Assembly (NCBI GenBank): GCA_963678705.1
Contig: OY783203.1
Location: 30,734,535-30,798,534 of the forward strand
Direction: 5' to 3'
DNA length: 64,000 nt
Source: Panorpa germanica
Taxonomy: Eukaryota > Arthropoda > Insecta > Mecoptera > Panorpidae
The position numbers were made by a program, and so were the translations under genes. A model generated the notes under the pieces. It made no database searches. It was not told the origin of the DNA and saw only the letters and a program-made list of their open reading frames with translations. Positions 1-12,100 of this stretch are shown one piece after another (the first letter of the stretch is position 1; every line of letters begins with the position of its first letter).

Positions 1-3000
1 TTATTATTTTCACAGGGTGTTTACGTATCTGGCGTGCCCACAATTTTAGTACACAAAATAAAATATTTAGTTGATTCTTTGAATTTCATACGGGTCAGAA
101 AATCAAGAGTGAAATAGAGTTTTAATATGTTATGTTAGGAAATTAGTAAAATGTGCAATTAAGTATTATATTAATGGGAACTCTGTAAACACAGTTACAT
201 ATATTTAAGATTTTTTCAACAAACAAAGTTTATCTTTTACATAAAAAAAATCAGATAAATATAATGTCAGGCTACATAACAAAAAAATGTTGTCTTTCGA
301 AAATCAATGTATGTTTTCTGAAGTTAATAAAACCTTTTATATAATATTACATATGTTGTTACATATCTTTCTCATTAATTTAATAATGAAACGTAACGTT
401 AGGTAAATTATATTACGTTAGATAATACATTAATTTATGTAAGTTAATAAAAGATTGTAACAAATTTAAAATTAAAACATTTACGCTAAACACATAATGT
501 GGTAACCTTATATACAAAAAAAAAAATGAAACGTATATGGTAATATTTAATGTAAAAATGTTTATATTTTGCCTAAAATGGTTGTTTTTCTTCTTCTTCT
601 AAAGATAAAAATAGGTAAAAAATATTTGCTTATGATAATATGTAAAAATGTTATTGTGATCTTAATAATTCAAAACACATCGAATTATTATATAATTAAT
701 CGAAAAAAAAGTCGTTGAACTTTTTAAATAAAAAAAAAACCGAAAAAAGTAATTTTTATAACTGCTAGTAATAAATAACGTATTTATCATTCTTTTATGT
801 CAAAGATATCTTTTTATTAAAAATACATAAGGTTAATTATTTCAAGGTTAAAAAATAAAAACAGCAAATCTCTATTACGCAGAGCACCCTGTGTTTCGCA
901 TATTGTAGGGTAAAATGTAGTAACAAGGGAATTTGAAGGGGGTTGAAGGTAGAGAGACGGATTATACAAGAATCTTGAAATCGTACTATGCCGCGAGGCA
1001 AAAAGTAAACAAATGTGTTGTGCGCCAAATGAATAATTCACACGTGCTAAGATATGCATGGGTTGCCAACTCAATATTGTAAGGCGCGTGTTGTTTCAGA
1101 GGTGACACAAGCCTACAAAACTAGTAACTGTACAATTGAACTTAACAGTGTACTAGCAGAAGTATGTTCTGTGTATACCTGTACAATTTATATGAAAAAC
1201 AAGAAAAGGGCTGACCTACAATAGTAAAATATACATTTGTATATAAACTGCGCCATATGTTTCCAAGAAAAATGTTTTTTGATTTGCCTTTAAGGCAAAA
1301 GTCTACTTATGTTGTACACTGCAAAATTGATCTTACGCTGTAGCCACTCAAAGTTTAGGAGTAGTGACATAACTTGCATTATAAAGTTATGCGTAAGTAA
1401 CTTTTTTCACTGTTACTTATAAAATACTTAAAAACAAGATTATTTTACTTGGAAATATCCTCTTTAGTAAGTCAAGTGAAACACCTTGGTTAACATTTTT
1501 GGTAATCACATTTTCATATAGTCATACTATACACAGAAAAAAAAATCGCCGTTTATTCACTTTATTTGTTCTACAAAACATTACACAAAATATAAATTTT
1601 AAATTAATATAGACTGTCACAATTAGACCATTTTGAAAGTACACAAAATATTTTTTTAAATAAAAAATATAAAATAAACTAAAATCACTTGCACAGAATA
1701 CATACAGTGAAAAGAATGAACGAAAAATATTTCAATTTGTCATTGCTAGTGGTTGGTATATCATAAATAGTTTGCCTTTCTAACTGCCCCTGTGAGGGGT
1801 GTCACAAAGTTAAACGAAAACTGATTATTTTTATGACTTAGACTGGTATTTAACAATGGTTTACTGTAAAAGATTGTTTTTAAATCTCCCATTGTAAATT
1901 TGCATTTTTGTCCAGGTAGATTCGTATTTTTCACAGTAAAATTAGAAACTTATCTCTTATACATATATACACAAACTCGCTAAACTCAAAATCATGGATA
2001 CCTTAAATAATAATATACTCTTTTACTCAGAAATAATATTTTATCAGTATATATATATATATATATACAAACACCCAGAACTTAATTTCTTTTTATAGAA
2101 TCTGACATTATATTAACTACATTAATGTTTGCACATAAAAGGTTAGGTTTCTTATATTAAATAAACAACAAATAAATGTAATTACTAAAATATTTTTTCT
2201 AGGATATAGTTTTTTCATGGATATATGAAATTAAAAAGTACTGATTTTGCAAAACGTAGCTGTTAAAGTATTCCACTATATCAGTAGAGTTACAACAGGT
2301 ATATTTCTTAAGTACAGAGATATAAATATAGTTGCTTAATAACATTTTAATGTTACAAGCACCTACGTAAAAAACACTGCAAATGTAAGCACTAAAATTA
2401 AAATAACATAAAAACTAATTTTTTTTTGGGTTAAGGTTATGTAGTATACGTAACCCAGTATTTATTCATATATCTAAAAACTTTTTTTCAACATAGCAGC
2501 TGATTCACAATCATCTAATACCAATTGTCTCAAAATTATAATATAATGCTTAATAATTATACGTTTATAGACAAAACAAACCGGGTGTGTAAGTGTATTG
2601 TAAGTATGTATTGTTTAAAATATGAAGAAAACAAACACAACTGTAATCTCATCGTAAACGTGTTGTTGTTTACAGTAATGTAAAAATAAACAAAAATATT
2701 TGAAGTGGAGTGTCGACATAACGATAAAACGAACAAAATTAATATACATATCCCGTATCTATATATCTCACTACCTAATTTATATATTTAAAGTAATGAC
2801 CAACTGTTTGAGTTACCTTTCCATTAACAAATTTAACTTATATTTCGTAGAAAACATTGTATAAATAATAACTCACCTAAACAATATCCTTGAAATCTAT
2901 CACACTATAATAATAACCACAAACTCACTACTACAATATATATTGAAACAATTTATTAACTTATAAGGTAATAAAATTTTGAGGTTATAATCAACTTCTC

Positions 3001-3395
3001 AATCATTCCAAGAGTAAAACCTTTGTTAAACTATTCAGCTGTCAGATACGTTATAGGTTAGGGTAGCAGAAAGTAAAATAACAAAAAGAGAGAGAGAGAG
3101 AGGGAGTACACAGCTTATGGCCCTTAGTAAAAAAAATCAGACAACAAAACATAATGCCCGCCCAAATTTAAAATCTATGGAATTTGTATATCAAAGAAAA
3201 AAATATTATATTTTTTTTATTTTTATTTATGAGCAAAACTAAATAAAATCTTGTTAAATACATAACAATAAAATATGAAGGAAATTATTAAATTTTAACA
3301 AATATTTGTTTTATTAAAAATAAGTAAAAAAATACTTTATACGATTAAATGTTGTCTGAAAGAAAGGCAAGTTATATTTAGAAAATAATAATTTT
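1..3395. other. AT-rich DNA without recognisable gene
   Basis: No open frame here has coding character; the longest spans 817-1074 on the minus strand and resembles nothing I know. The sequence holds A/T homopolymers, a TA dinucleotide run near 2047-2066 and an AG run near 3088-3102. I see no transposon boundaries. Confidence 0.5.
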
Positions 3396-3401
3396 ATTTA
3401 C

Positions 3402-3560
3402 ATCGAACTATTTCGATGTTCAGTCTTATCACTTAAGAGATCCCCTTTAATGTTTTCAGTATTTATGATGCTGTGGCCTAATATATATGCACCACATCGC
3501 TACCTTTTGAGGTTTGTGCACATGATCAAATAAATTCTGATAACAACCATTTCTTGAAAA
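3402..3560 (-). mobile_element. SINE family S1 copy, 3' tail portion, diverged
   Basis: The plus strand near 3402-3435 matches the reverse complement of a short tail motif (consensus sense: GACTCAGCATCGGAAATAGG followed by a CGACGT-like step and an A/T-rich end). The motif recurs at least eight times in this window, at about 3404, 12349, 29930, 37695, 42395, 45160, 53970 and 55020. This copy is diverged and its tRNA-like head is not recognisable. The SINE assignment rests on the better copies at 42165 and 55020. Confidence 0.4.
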
Positions 3561-5734
3561 TATAGCGTAGATCAGATTTAAGTAAATTTGAAATTGGGGC
3601 CACAGTTCTAATTTCAATATTCCTAATATAGTAATCGTTTATAAATGATTGACTTAAGCTCTGCTCAATAAATATTCATAGATTTTATTGAGTCAACACA
3701 AAAATACAGAAAGTTAAAGTGGAAAAAGAGTGCCACAGGTTTCTTTTAATAAAAACCACAATCAGTTATAATGTAAGGAATTTTTTGATCTCTCATGTAA
3801 GTTTACTTGAACAATGTTTTTTTACGAGGTTTATAATGTTTGCGAGATGAGAGACCATATTGTCAGAAACATATTTTCATACATTTAAAAATGTATATAT
3901 CCGAGTATTTTTGTTATAATTTATGCTTCACAGCGTAATCTCCCCGTATAATACCTATGTACTAAATATATATATATATATGTGGTGTGTAGAATTATAT
4001 CACATGAGGGATGTAGTTTACGGATGTGCTTCACAGATGGCGTTCATGTGAATAAGTTTTGAACAGCTTGTTATTATAATCAGAGCAATCGTAATAGACA
4101 TGTTTTTTACTTTTTAAAAATATAATACTCTTTTATTGTAAATCGCTATAAATTTACAAATAACATATATAAATTTGTGTTTTAAAGTTGTTAAAAAAGC
4201 GGGAATAATTTAAATTTAGAAACAAATCACTGAACTATAAAAAACCTTGATTGACAGATTATAAAAATAGTAAAAAGGAATGGGCTTGTGTCCTATGTCT
4301 TAATTTCTATAAAAGTGTACTATATATTGATAAAATGGGTTACTAGAACCTCAAATGTCCAATTATTTTTTAATAACTCCTTATATGATAAGAGATATTA
4401 ACAATTAAAAAAGTCATTTTGTCTCTTTAATTAATAAAGGGATTCAACGTTGTAAACATTCCAAATGCATGTAACATCACAACCGCTGCCAACCTTAAAG
4501 CTCATAAATCTCTGCTGTATGTATTTATATATCAAAATATGAAATATTATTTACAGCTATTTCAAGGAACAATAAAATTCCAATATTATGTCTGCCTTAG
4601 CAGGGTTAACTAAAATAAAAACTTATTATTCTTTGACTTGACTTAATTATTTCGACTACCAACAGCTACAAAACATTACCACATCACTGACCTACTCAAC
4701 AAATAACTGACGTTAAAATGCATTTCACGTCATACAAATATGGCCGACCATTTCTAGCGCTAAAACTACAATTCAAACTTTTAATTGCTATATCTCCGTC
4801 AATATTTAGATATTTAATAAAATAGACAGGCCAATACACATCTATTAACATCAATTTCATTAAACAATTGAAAAATCGACCACTTAAAAAGGAGGACACA
4901 TTTTACTTTTTTAATTATGGAATACGTTTTCAAGCGAAACAAATGTAAATCATTTATTCCTTGAGATAATGTATAAATGGACCAATACAAAGTTTAAATA
5001 ATAATAAACAATCTCATCATAGCTTCTTCCAATATGTAAATGGATCTAATATTTTTATTTTCTTTAAAAACAACTTTACAATTTTGTAGTTACTGTCGTT
5101 TTAAAAGAAAAATACGAGCAAACTTATAATGAGCGTACTGTAAAATTCACTACAGCTTACTAAAGGAAAAAAGATTGCTTTATCTCTTGTAGCAGGATAT
5201 TCCGGCCTCAAGCGTATCCTGTAGGTGTAGAAGATACATTTACATTTAAATTCTAAAACTGACAGAAGACCTACGGGAGCCTAGAACTTGCTGTGCTATA
5301 GGTACAAGAAAAAGTTTACTGATTTTTTAAAGGGAATTTCTTAAAAAATATATCTTACACAAAACAAAGAGGCGTGAAATAACTTAAAATGTTAAGGCAC
5401 TGACCAGAACAATAAAATAATTGTTAAATAAGCCTTAAAGGGACCCAGCTACGAAATAAATTTATGAAGGCAAAGGTTATAGTGGTAAACTCATATTTCA
5501 TGATGTTGAACGCCTGGTTTATAGGCAAATATACATACACATTATAATACATAATAAATCAGTGTTACATAATAATACAGAGGCGAATGTTTGGAGATTC
5601 GTAAAGGTGGAATTTATATTTTCGATTTGTTAATCATTCTAGCTACTGGCCAGGCCAACAACACGTAGCGACATCTGTCGGTCACCCATCTAAGTCGATA
5701 ACGTTAGCAATTTCTTTTTCCAGTTTCGCAATAA
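3561..5734. other. Unassigned AT-rich DNA
   Basis: There are no plausible coding frames; the longest spans 4696-4899 on the minus strand and is not recognisable. A TA run lies near 3967-3982. A short phrase near 5505-5540 (TGAACGCCTGG followed by a cATACATACAC-like stretch) recurs in diverged form near 6053-6090, so some of this is old repeat. Confidence 0.45.
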
Positions 5735-5816
5735 ATACGAGGATTCGAACCTAGTCTCAACAAGTGCAGAACGTTGTAAACAACAATTCAATAACCACAG
5801 CCCACGCTGAGTTCCT
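5735..5816 (-). repeat. tRNA-like SINE head (putative)
   Basis: On the minus strand this stretch carries a strong RNA polymerase III B-box-like sequence, AGGTTCGAATCCTCG (plus positions 5739-5753). About 50-60 nt upstream there is a loosely A-box-like stretch. It does not fold into a convincing complete cloverleaf, so I treat it as the head of a tRNA-derived SINE or a tRNA pseudogene, not a functional tRNA. Confidence 0.4.
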
Positions 5817-7370
5817 GTTATAAATAAATATCAACAAACAGGTAAAAAAAATATATAAAAAAAACAATATATTTCAAAATGTATTTTGCAAAATAATAAT
5901 ATGTTTTAATGTTTATTTATTAAGCAATTTTTTTATTTCTATATTTAATATTGATTTTAAAACAAGCATAAATATTTTTCTATAATATTTAAAAACCAAC
6001 AAATAGCTTAAGCAATAGTTGCTTGTCATAATATTTTTGCCATATCATATGATATTGAACACCTGGATTATATGCAACTATACATACACCCACATACAAG
6101 TATATTTGAAAAATGTACTTTTTAAATACATAACTATTGCAATTACCTTACTGATCTTATCAAAATAAATAAAGGATTGGTTGTTTGAAAGGGTAATGTT
6201 TTAATTTACTTCTTTAGAAAAAAAGATTGTTCCTTCATATTGGTTTTAATTTGGTCCAGATTTGCGTGAGATATTCCTTCATATAATTCTCTAAAATTAT
6301 AATAAATCAGAATGAATACCTAAGATCAATTATCCTAAAATTCGAATACGATATTCTAGAACTCGGCCTAGTATAGGAATCGATATTTTGGCGATATAGG
6401 GTGACTTATGGACAACAACAGAAAAAAGAGTATCCGTTTCGAAACCCCATAAATTTAATCTTTAAAATACGAAATTTCTTTTCCTGAACGTACTGAAATA
6501 TATTTTCTACCTGTGGATTAGAACGTACTTCGAAATATCTTACTCAAATTGCAATTAGGCTATTACTAAATTACAAATAAATGTTTGTAGGGTAATTTGC
6601 AGTCAATTGTTCAAGCATCATTGATTTCACACGCGTTTGCTGATTCTGAGTGTACAGCTTGTGCGTCATCGAGATTACCGCATATTATTATTACTAATTA
6701 GTACACATGGTTGTTAATTACATGTAAAGGGAGTTAGTGATCTATATGAATTTATAACCATACCATTATCAACTTCGTAATCATATATTTTCGTTGTTTG
6801 TAATAAAACAAAACTAACCAAGTCTTTCTGTACCAATCTCTAGGAAAGGTGGTGTAATAAAATAAGAAGTTCATTGTATACATTTTGCGGAAACGCGCCA
6901 TCGCCCCAGCGCCCTATCACATAGACTCCCCCCCTCCCATTGGTATGGTACATCGTACATCTGATTATCGCATGTTTCTGCACGTACAAAGAAATTGCTA
7001 ATCCCCAAGAGATAAGTACATTTGTAAGTATTTTGGGGTCATAACCCCAGACGAAAACGAGACCTGTATATTAATACCAACCGCTGTTCCACAAATTGTT
7101 ATTTTTTACTCTGTTATAATAAAAATAATAATAAAAAACCTATATAAATCACTGTGGGCACACCTCAAGGCTCGCGTCACACATTGAAACATATGAGGTA
7201 AAAACATAACCTAAAAAGTGGTTTAAGGATCTAGCAAAACATTGATTATCTTATCTAGGAGGAACAAGCTATTGTATTCTATTCTTGTGATGAGGTATTC
7301 ATTATATTAAAATATTTGTTAAATATTGAACTAATGTAAATATTTGATTAAATTTTAACGTTTTTGATAC
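5817..7370. other. Unassigned AT-rich DNA
   Basis: No gene is seen. A GC-richer patch lies at about 6888-6945, with C-runs. It is not accompanied by any open frame that would mark a promoter-gene boundary. Confidence 0.45.
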
Positions 7371-8178
7371 CCAGTAAACAATTTCGTGAAGTGCCCTATT
7401 TAGTGACGTTCGAGTCACTCGTACAATTCAATTCTAACGCTTTACAAGTTCTCTATCACATCTCTGTCACAGATTTTGTGTTAGTTTTAGAATTTTTTCA
7501 TAATAATATTCTTTCTTTTTCCAACATCATTCATTAAGTAGCAGTTGTTTCTTTCACACTAGGATATATATTTGTTTAGTTAATTTTCATTTCAAAGTGA
7601 GAGAGAAACGAGATGCGGTTAGACAAGTAAAATATATTTTTCACCGTTACCCTTGTATACTTGTATAGAATTTCGTTCAGTACAGTATGTTTAAAGTATA
7701 TGCTATCCTTTTTCAGCAAATATTTCTTTAATGGTAATAGGCACACGCTGTCTCCCTCAATCCCCGAATATAATGAATCACCAAAACAATGTAAAAAACT
7801 AATATAACGAGTTTTGTTGAAGATGAATAATATTCATTAAAAAAATCACGATCCGTACTAAAGATTATATCTATTTATTTCTTCATTTAAATATTTATAT
7901 TTTGCAGACTCTAAAAAATAGAATTCCATTAAGTTTTAAACCCCTGCCATCCCTGACGAAGACAACAGGCCTTCAACTAGTGTCAAGTTTATAACTCCGG
8001 TCATAAATCATAAACTGGAGTCGCTTTTAATTCAGCAGTGAACCGTCGTTGCGATCTCTGTAGGTCATAAAAAGGGCCTTTCCTATGAACGACTGAATAG
8101 AAAACGAACACGTTCCAGACAAAAAACTCATGATATGTAATAGAAATTAAGTAGAATTTACTCCAAAATGTTTACTGG
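7371..8178. mobile_element. CCAGTAAACA-TIR element (family R3), long copy
   Basis: The element begins CCAGTAAACAATTT and ends with the inverse, AAAATGTTTACTGG. This terminal inverted repeat also bounds copies at 30061, 45814, 52165, 53337 and 61116. At about 810 bp this is the longest. Internal blocks shared with other copies include the AATATTCTTTCT-like block, also seen near 55840. Taking one more C/G, the ends are flanked by TA on both sides, which would fit a Tc1/mariner-type duplication, but other copies do not confirm this. It has no coding capacity. Confidence 0.6.
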
Positions 8179-8222
8179 GTAGTAAGGATTGACCATAGAA
8201 ATTTTGTTACATTATAATTATA

Positions 8223-8515
8223 CTAGAGTTTACCCCTGTCGCAAGTGACGACTGTCTTTTGTATGTGAATTGAATTTCATTTCATATTTTCGTTCCGTCT
8301 TTGAATTGAAATATTTAACTCGTTCTATATTAATTTTACATATAAAGATTAATAATTTTTCATATAAACTGACTGAAAAATTGTATTTTTTTCAACAAAA
8401 TATAAAATATTTTCCCAACTTTTTTTCTAAATTTGGGATTTTTTTTTCGAGCCCTATTTTTACACTCGGCAAAAACTGCCTCCAAATAATTTTTGAATTT
8501 AGAATTTTTTGAAAG
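8223..8515 (-). mobile_element. Helitron-like 3' end (family H), truncated copy
   Basis: Read on the minus strand, the sequence ends in a weak hairpin, then AGGGGTAAACT, then CTAG, with T as the next base. The same terminus occurs at 42147, 43687 and 50921. A CTRR end a few bases after a hairpin, inserted before T, is the known Helitron 3' signature. The hairpin is degenerate here. The body shares AT-rich sequence with the copies at 41500 and 50921 and breaks off near 8515. Confidence 0.55.
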
Positions 8516-8730
8516 ATGTTTTTAATACTCAAGTAATTGCTGATTAGACTCGTCAAGGGAACCTGGGACCTCACGTAACATAACCTTGGTCTCTGATGTG
8601 GAGTTTAAAACTTAGATTTAATAAAAAATATAATTTTGAACTTTTACATTAGACAGCAGTGTTATGTGTTACGTTAGGTCCAAGTCTCGTTACGAGTCTA
8701 ATCAACAATTATATGAATATTTAAATATCT

Positions 8731-8808
8731 TTCAGAAACTGGCTTCGAACCCAGAACTTCTGTTTAGTACATAGCTGCTTTACGACTTAAGCTATTTCTG
8801 GCAGAGAT
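8731..8808 (-). repeat. tRNA-like sequence / SINE head
   Basis: On the minus strand the 5' CAGAAA and 3' TTTCTG ends can pair as an acceptor-like stem. A D-arm-like GCTT...AAGC hairpin follows, then a T-arm-like CTGG-GTTCGAA-CCAG segment that doubles as a B box. The anticodon stem is poor and there is no proper 7-bp acceptor stem. I call it a tRNA-derived SINE head or tRNA pseudogene, not a working tRNA. Confidence 0.45.
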
Positions 8809-8969
8809 AATATAGTCATATATAATCGAAGATATGATTTCGTTGCTTAGGTCGTTGAACACCTAAGCATTCCTAACCCTACTTTTAGGTATTGCAACCC
8901 ACTACCTACCACACTATATTAGGTACTGGTATATTTTTTTACATTTTTGTTACGTTTTCAAGTAACGTG

Positions 8970-9278
8970 TGTACGAAATAAAACCATGCGAGTATTTGTA
9001 GATTGAATAATTTATTCAATTGTTTAATGATAAAATAAATTTACACTTTTTAATAACTTTAACCAAAATACTTGTAATATAAAATGGTTGCGAATTATGA
9101 TCTTGACAGTGTAGAAGCCCAAACCACAACTGACTCGATTGCCATACGGCCGTGTCGTACACAGCAGTCGTCATATTGTTGCCATGCGCATTACTTCTAT
9201 CAGAGACAACAATACATTATAATGTTGGAATGTCAACAGAGACATCTTTTATGTTCTGTGCTAATTTTGTACTGAACA
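8970..9278 (-). repeat. 3' LTR of the BEL/Pao element
   Basis: This is the 3' LTR in the minus-strand sense. It starts TGTTCAGT and ends TCGTACA. A minus-strand AATAAA lies at 9011-9016 near its 3' end and could serve as the polyadenylation signal. An in-frame 63-codon stretch on the plus strand is fortuitous and occurs identically in the other LTR. Just outside, the internal sequence ends in GGCCGGCA-like DNA next to the LTR and not in a long polypurine tract. Confidence 0.9.
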
Positions 9279-9450
9279 TAAATTGCCGGCCAGCAGAAAG
9301 TAGGTGATCCCACAACCAATATCAAATTATACAATGTTACATAAAATTATTATAAACCAAATTACAAAAAATAATGTAAACTTCTTAATTCTAATTCTTC
9401 TTAAAACTATTATAAACAAAATTACACAAAATAATATAAACTTCTTAATT

Positions 9451-11082
9451 CTATGGTAGTCTACATAATTTTGTGAAAATAATATAAAACAAATTAATAA
9501 CTATCCTAAATATAACGGAAACCATAATTATCAATGTAGCATACAATATTGTTAACAATTCCAACAGAACAGGTGTTTGTTTTACTTCAATGTTGTAAGC
9601 ATTGCTATTAATATCTTCACCTTCTGATGGAAGTATTGTATTTAAATCAGAAATTTTATTTGTTGCTTGTTTTATTCGCGCCAGCAACACTGCGCTAATA
9701 ATCTCAAGCTGGGGTATTGTAAGTACCTTACTTGATGGAGCCACACTAGACTTGTAGCAAATTAAATTTGTTTTTATCTTACTATTTATAAAAATAATAT
9801 TGTGTTTTAAACCTAATGTCATAATACTGGTTGATCTGTTTAATAATGTTTTATAAACCTCCAATAATGAAGGATTGCGTCTAAATCTTTTTTCTAACAC
9901 ATTAAATCTTTGCAGGGCGACTGAGAAAGAATCCTCCAATTCTATTTTATTTACTAGGCTGAGTAATGGCAAATCAACAGTTAAATTATTTTTAAGTGCT
10001 ACTGAATTTTGAATTTTATGTTCAGCCTTTAAGTAATCCTCAGAAAACTTATCTGATTCCTCTGGGACTTTCTCAGTTGTCCAAGATTGTTCCATAACAT
10101 TCTCAAGGTTTGTATATTCACAAATAGCAAGATTACATACAATATTATTATGTGAATACTTATTTTGATTATGCAATTTTCTTGGATCAATAAATTTTTC
10201 TTTATTATTATTGTCATGTGACATATTTTTATAATCTAAACTATACTCAAGTGCAATTGCACGTCTTTCTAAAAATGAAATAAATTCTGCCATAGTAGGC
10301 AGTTCTTCTAAATTTCTTTCCATGTGGAAAGTGCGGTTAGTAACGATATCTAATTTTCTACTTAAGGCCGAGATTAAAATCATATCCCATTTGTCTACAG
10401 GCTCATCAAGATTTTTTAACGCTTGTAATTGCTGTTTTACTTGACATAAAAAAGCCCTTATATCGACTGCAGTACCTTTCTGCATGTTGGGAATATCAAG
10501 TAGTATATTAATGTGATAAAAAATCAATCTCGCCTTATTTTCATACCGCGCTAACAATAAATCAATAGCCTCTTTGTATGAGCTGTTCACAAGCGGCAGA
10601 TTTATAATTATTGAGAGAGCCTCATCAACGAGATACTTTCTCAAATAAAAAAGTCTCTGTACATCGGACAGTGATGCATTATTGTGAACCACTGCTTGGA
10701 AGAGCTCATAAAAGGGCTTAAACCTGGTTATATCCTTGCCATCGAAGGTTGGAATTTCCACCGCTGGGAGCTTCAATGGAACTAATTCAGGCCTATTAAC
10801 TTCTTTTAATCTATTGATGCTAGCATTTAATTTTGCTAGAATATTAAAATACTTTTTTTCAACTTCTTCAATGTCTTCCTCATCTTGATCATCAATTTCT
10901 AAAATGCTGTACTGCGTGAGCTCGTACGATTGGAATGTAGTCATCATCTTTTCTTTTTTCACCTGCAGCACCTCCACTGTAGCGGAGTCGAGAGCCCTTG
11001 GGTCGCTGACGTAATTGTCCATCCTTGATATTGAACTTTTTGCAATCGTCCGCGCCGATCTAAGCCTTTTCAATCCCTCCAT
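9451..11082 (-). CDS. Gag-Pol remnant protein of BEL/Pao retrotransposon (543 aa)
   Basis: Capsid-type protein of the retrotransposon, expected in cytoplasmic particles. Residues 1-325 are Gag-like: an N-terminal region with LRSAR...DP and VKKEK, then a DUF1759-type core around 106-280 (PTFDGKD, FKPFYELFQAVVHNN, KYLV, DEPVDKWD). From about 327-415 the sequence changes to the segment that precedes reverse transcriptase in BEL Pol (EVP-like KVPEES, ALQRFNVLEKRFRRNPSL). About 447-472 matches the segment after RT at the Peptidase_A17/RNase H side (SSVAPSSKVLTIPQLE...LLARI). Residues 504-540 are strongly hydrophobic, like a membrane segment. Missing are a CCHC knuckle, the protease DTG/DSG, the RT YxDD box and integrase. 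These junctions mark two or more internal deletions that kept the frame. The start is the first ATG of the frame. The family call is firm; the deletion points are inferred. Confidence 0.85.
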   Translation of the reverse strand: MEGLKRLRSARTIAKSSISRMDNYVSDPRALDSATVEVLQVKKEKMMTTFQSYELTQYSILEIDDQDEEDIEEVEKKYFNILAKLNASINRLKEVNRPELVPLKLPAVEIPTFDGKDITRFKPFYELFQAVVHNNASLSDVQRLFYLRKYLVDEALSIIINLPLVNSSYKEAIDLLLARYENKARLIFYHINILLDIPNMQKGTAVDIRAFLCQVKQQLQALKNLDEPVDKWDMILISALSRKLDIVTNRTFHMERNLEELPTMAEFISFLERRAIALEYSLDYKNMSHDNNNKEKFIDPRKLHNQNKYSHNNIVCNLAICEYTNLENVMEQSWTTEKVPEESDKFSEDYLKAEHKIQNSVALKNNLTVDLPLLSLVNKIELEDSFSVALQRFNVLEKRFRRNPSLLEVYKTLLNRSTSIMTLGLKHNIIFINSKIKTNLICYKSSVAPSSKVLTIPQLEIISAVLLARIKQATNKISDLNTILPSEGEDINSNAYNIEVKQTPVLLELLTILYATLIIMVSVIFRIVINLFYIIFTKLCRLP

Positions 11083-11791
11083 CTTGCTTAGGTGATAGAT
11101 TCGTACTTGTATGATAGACGAAACGTGGATGACAAAACTAATCCAGGTTAATCCAGCAACATAAGAAGTTTTTAATAAATCGGTACTTGTAGATAGTAAT
11201 AATAGCTTTGTACCTTCATGAGTAAAGAAGTATTTTACTCTCTTCCAGCATCCATGTATCCTCTTCCGTAATGAATAATTTTTCTTGAAAAATATAATGT
11301 GTAGTAATCAAACCGTCTGTGAATCCGTCTAAATCAAGCGTTGCATTACCCAATCAATGGCAATTGATGACTTGCCAGGCCGCTATAGGGAAAATGTAAC
11401 AAAATAGCTTGCACATGTGCTGGTTACTATACAGATGTAACCTCAAAACACCACGAAATCACACGCGGGTACCAATGGCTTGTAAGACCAATTTTTCTTT
11501 TGTAGGAATTAAAACCTTCTTGAAATGTAATTGTAAAATATCCAGCTTCGCTTGTAAGGCTTCTGGAAATGTAATTGTAAAATATCCAGCTTCGCTTGTA
11601 AGGCTTCTGGAAGTGTAACTGTAAAATATCCAAATCCTCCGTGAATCCGCCAAAATAGAGCGTAGCATTACCCAATCAATGGCAATCGCCAAGGGGCAAA
11701 TGTAAAAAAACGCCAAAAACACAATGAAAAACACACGCGGATAATAAACTCGAAGGATCGGCTTTGTAAGACTCGAAGGACCAGCTTCGCA
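11083..11791 (-). repeat. 5' leader of BEL/Pao element with internal duplications
   Basis: Untranslated leader between the 5' LTR and gag in the minus sense. It contains a 44-bp tandem repeat with starts at 11516, 11560 and 11604, the last partial. The unit reads CTTCTGGAAATGTAATTGTA and on to GCTTGTAAGG. A larger direct duplication pairs 11312-11365 with 11640-11693, sharing GCATTACCCAATCAATGGCA, and a further pair surrounds CACACGCGG near 11460 and 11732. No long ORF here looks real. Confidence 0.75.
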
Positions 11792-12100
11792 TGTACGAAA
11801 TAAAACCATGCGAGTATTTGTAGATTGAATAATTTATTCAATTGTTTAATGATAAAATAAATTTACACTTTTTAATAACTTTAACCAAAATACTTGTAAT
11901 ATAAAATGGTTGCGAATTATGATCTTGACAGTGTAGAAGCCCAAACCACAACTGACTCGATTGCCATACGGCCGTGTCGTACACAGCAGTCGTCATATTG
12001 TTGCCATGCGCATTACTTCTATCAGAGACAACAATACATTATAATGTTGGAATGTCAACAGAGACATCTTTTATGTTCTGTGCTAATTTTGTACTGAACA
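11792..12100 (-). repeat. 5' LTR of the BEL/Pao element
   Basis: This is the 5' LTR in the minus-strand sense, 309 bp, and I read it as identical to the copy at 8970-9278. It should contain the promoter, but I cannot point to a convincing TATA box or initiator. The target duplication ACGTG follows directly at 12101-12105. Confidence 0.9.

Larger units (their letters stand above)
8970..12100 (-). mobile_element. BEL/Pao-type LTR retrotransposon, internally deleted, intact ends
   Basis: A complete 3131-bp insertion, transcribed from the minus strand. The LTRs lie at 8970-9278 and 11792-12100; both are 309 bp, start TG and end CA, and read as identical by eye. A perfect 5-bp target duplication (ACGTG) flanks it at 8965-8969 and 12101-12105. 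Autonomous BEL/Pao elements are usually 5-10 kb, so most of pol is missing. The only ORF (9451-11082) fuses Gag to two Pol scraps in frame. A primer-binding site is not clear: the TGG nearest the 5' LTR begins about 9 bases inside it and does not extend into a tRNA end I recognise. Identical LTRs imply a recent insertion, so the deletion derivative itself probably moved, using proteins from a complete relative. Confidence 0.9.

Noticed and set aside
8731-8808. Possible functional tRNA gene
   Set aside because: The acceptor stem is only about 6 bp, the anticodon stem is mismatched, and the T-stem is short. It fits a SINE head or pseudogene better.
9084-9275. 63-codon plus-strand ORF, repeated exactly at 11906-12097
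   Set aside because: It lies wholly inside the two LTRs and is antisense to the element. The exact duplication is explained by LTR identity.
11770-11791. Primer-binding site TGGTCCTTCGAG next to the 5' LTR
   Set aside because: It is offset about 9 bases from the LTR and does not continue into the complement of a tRNA T-arm that I can recognise.
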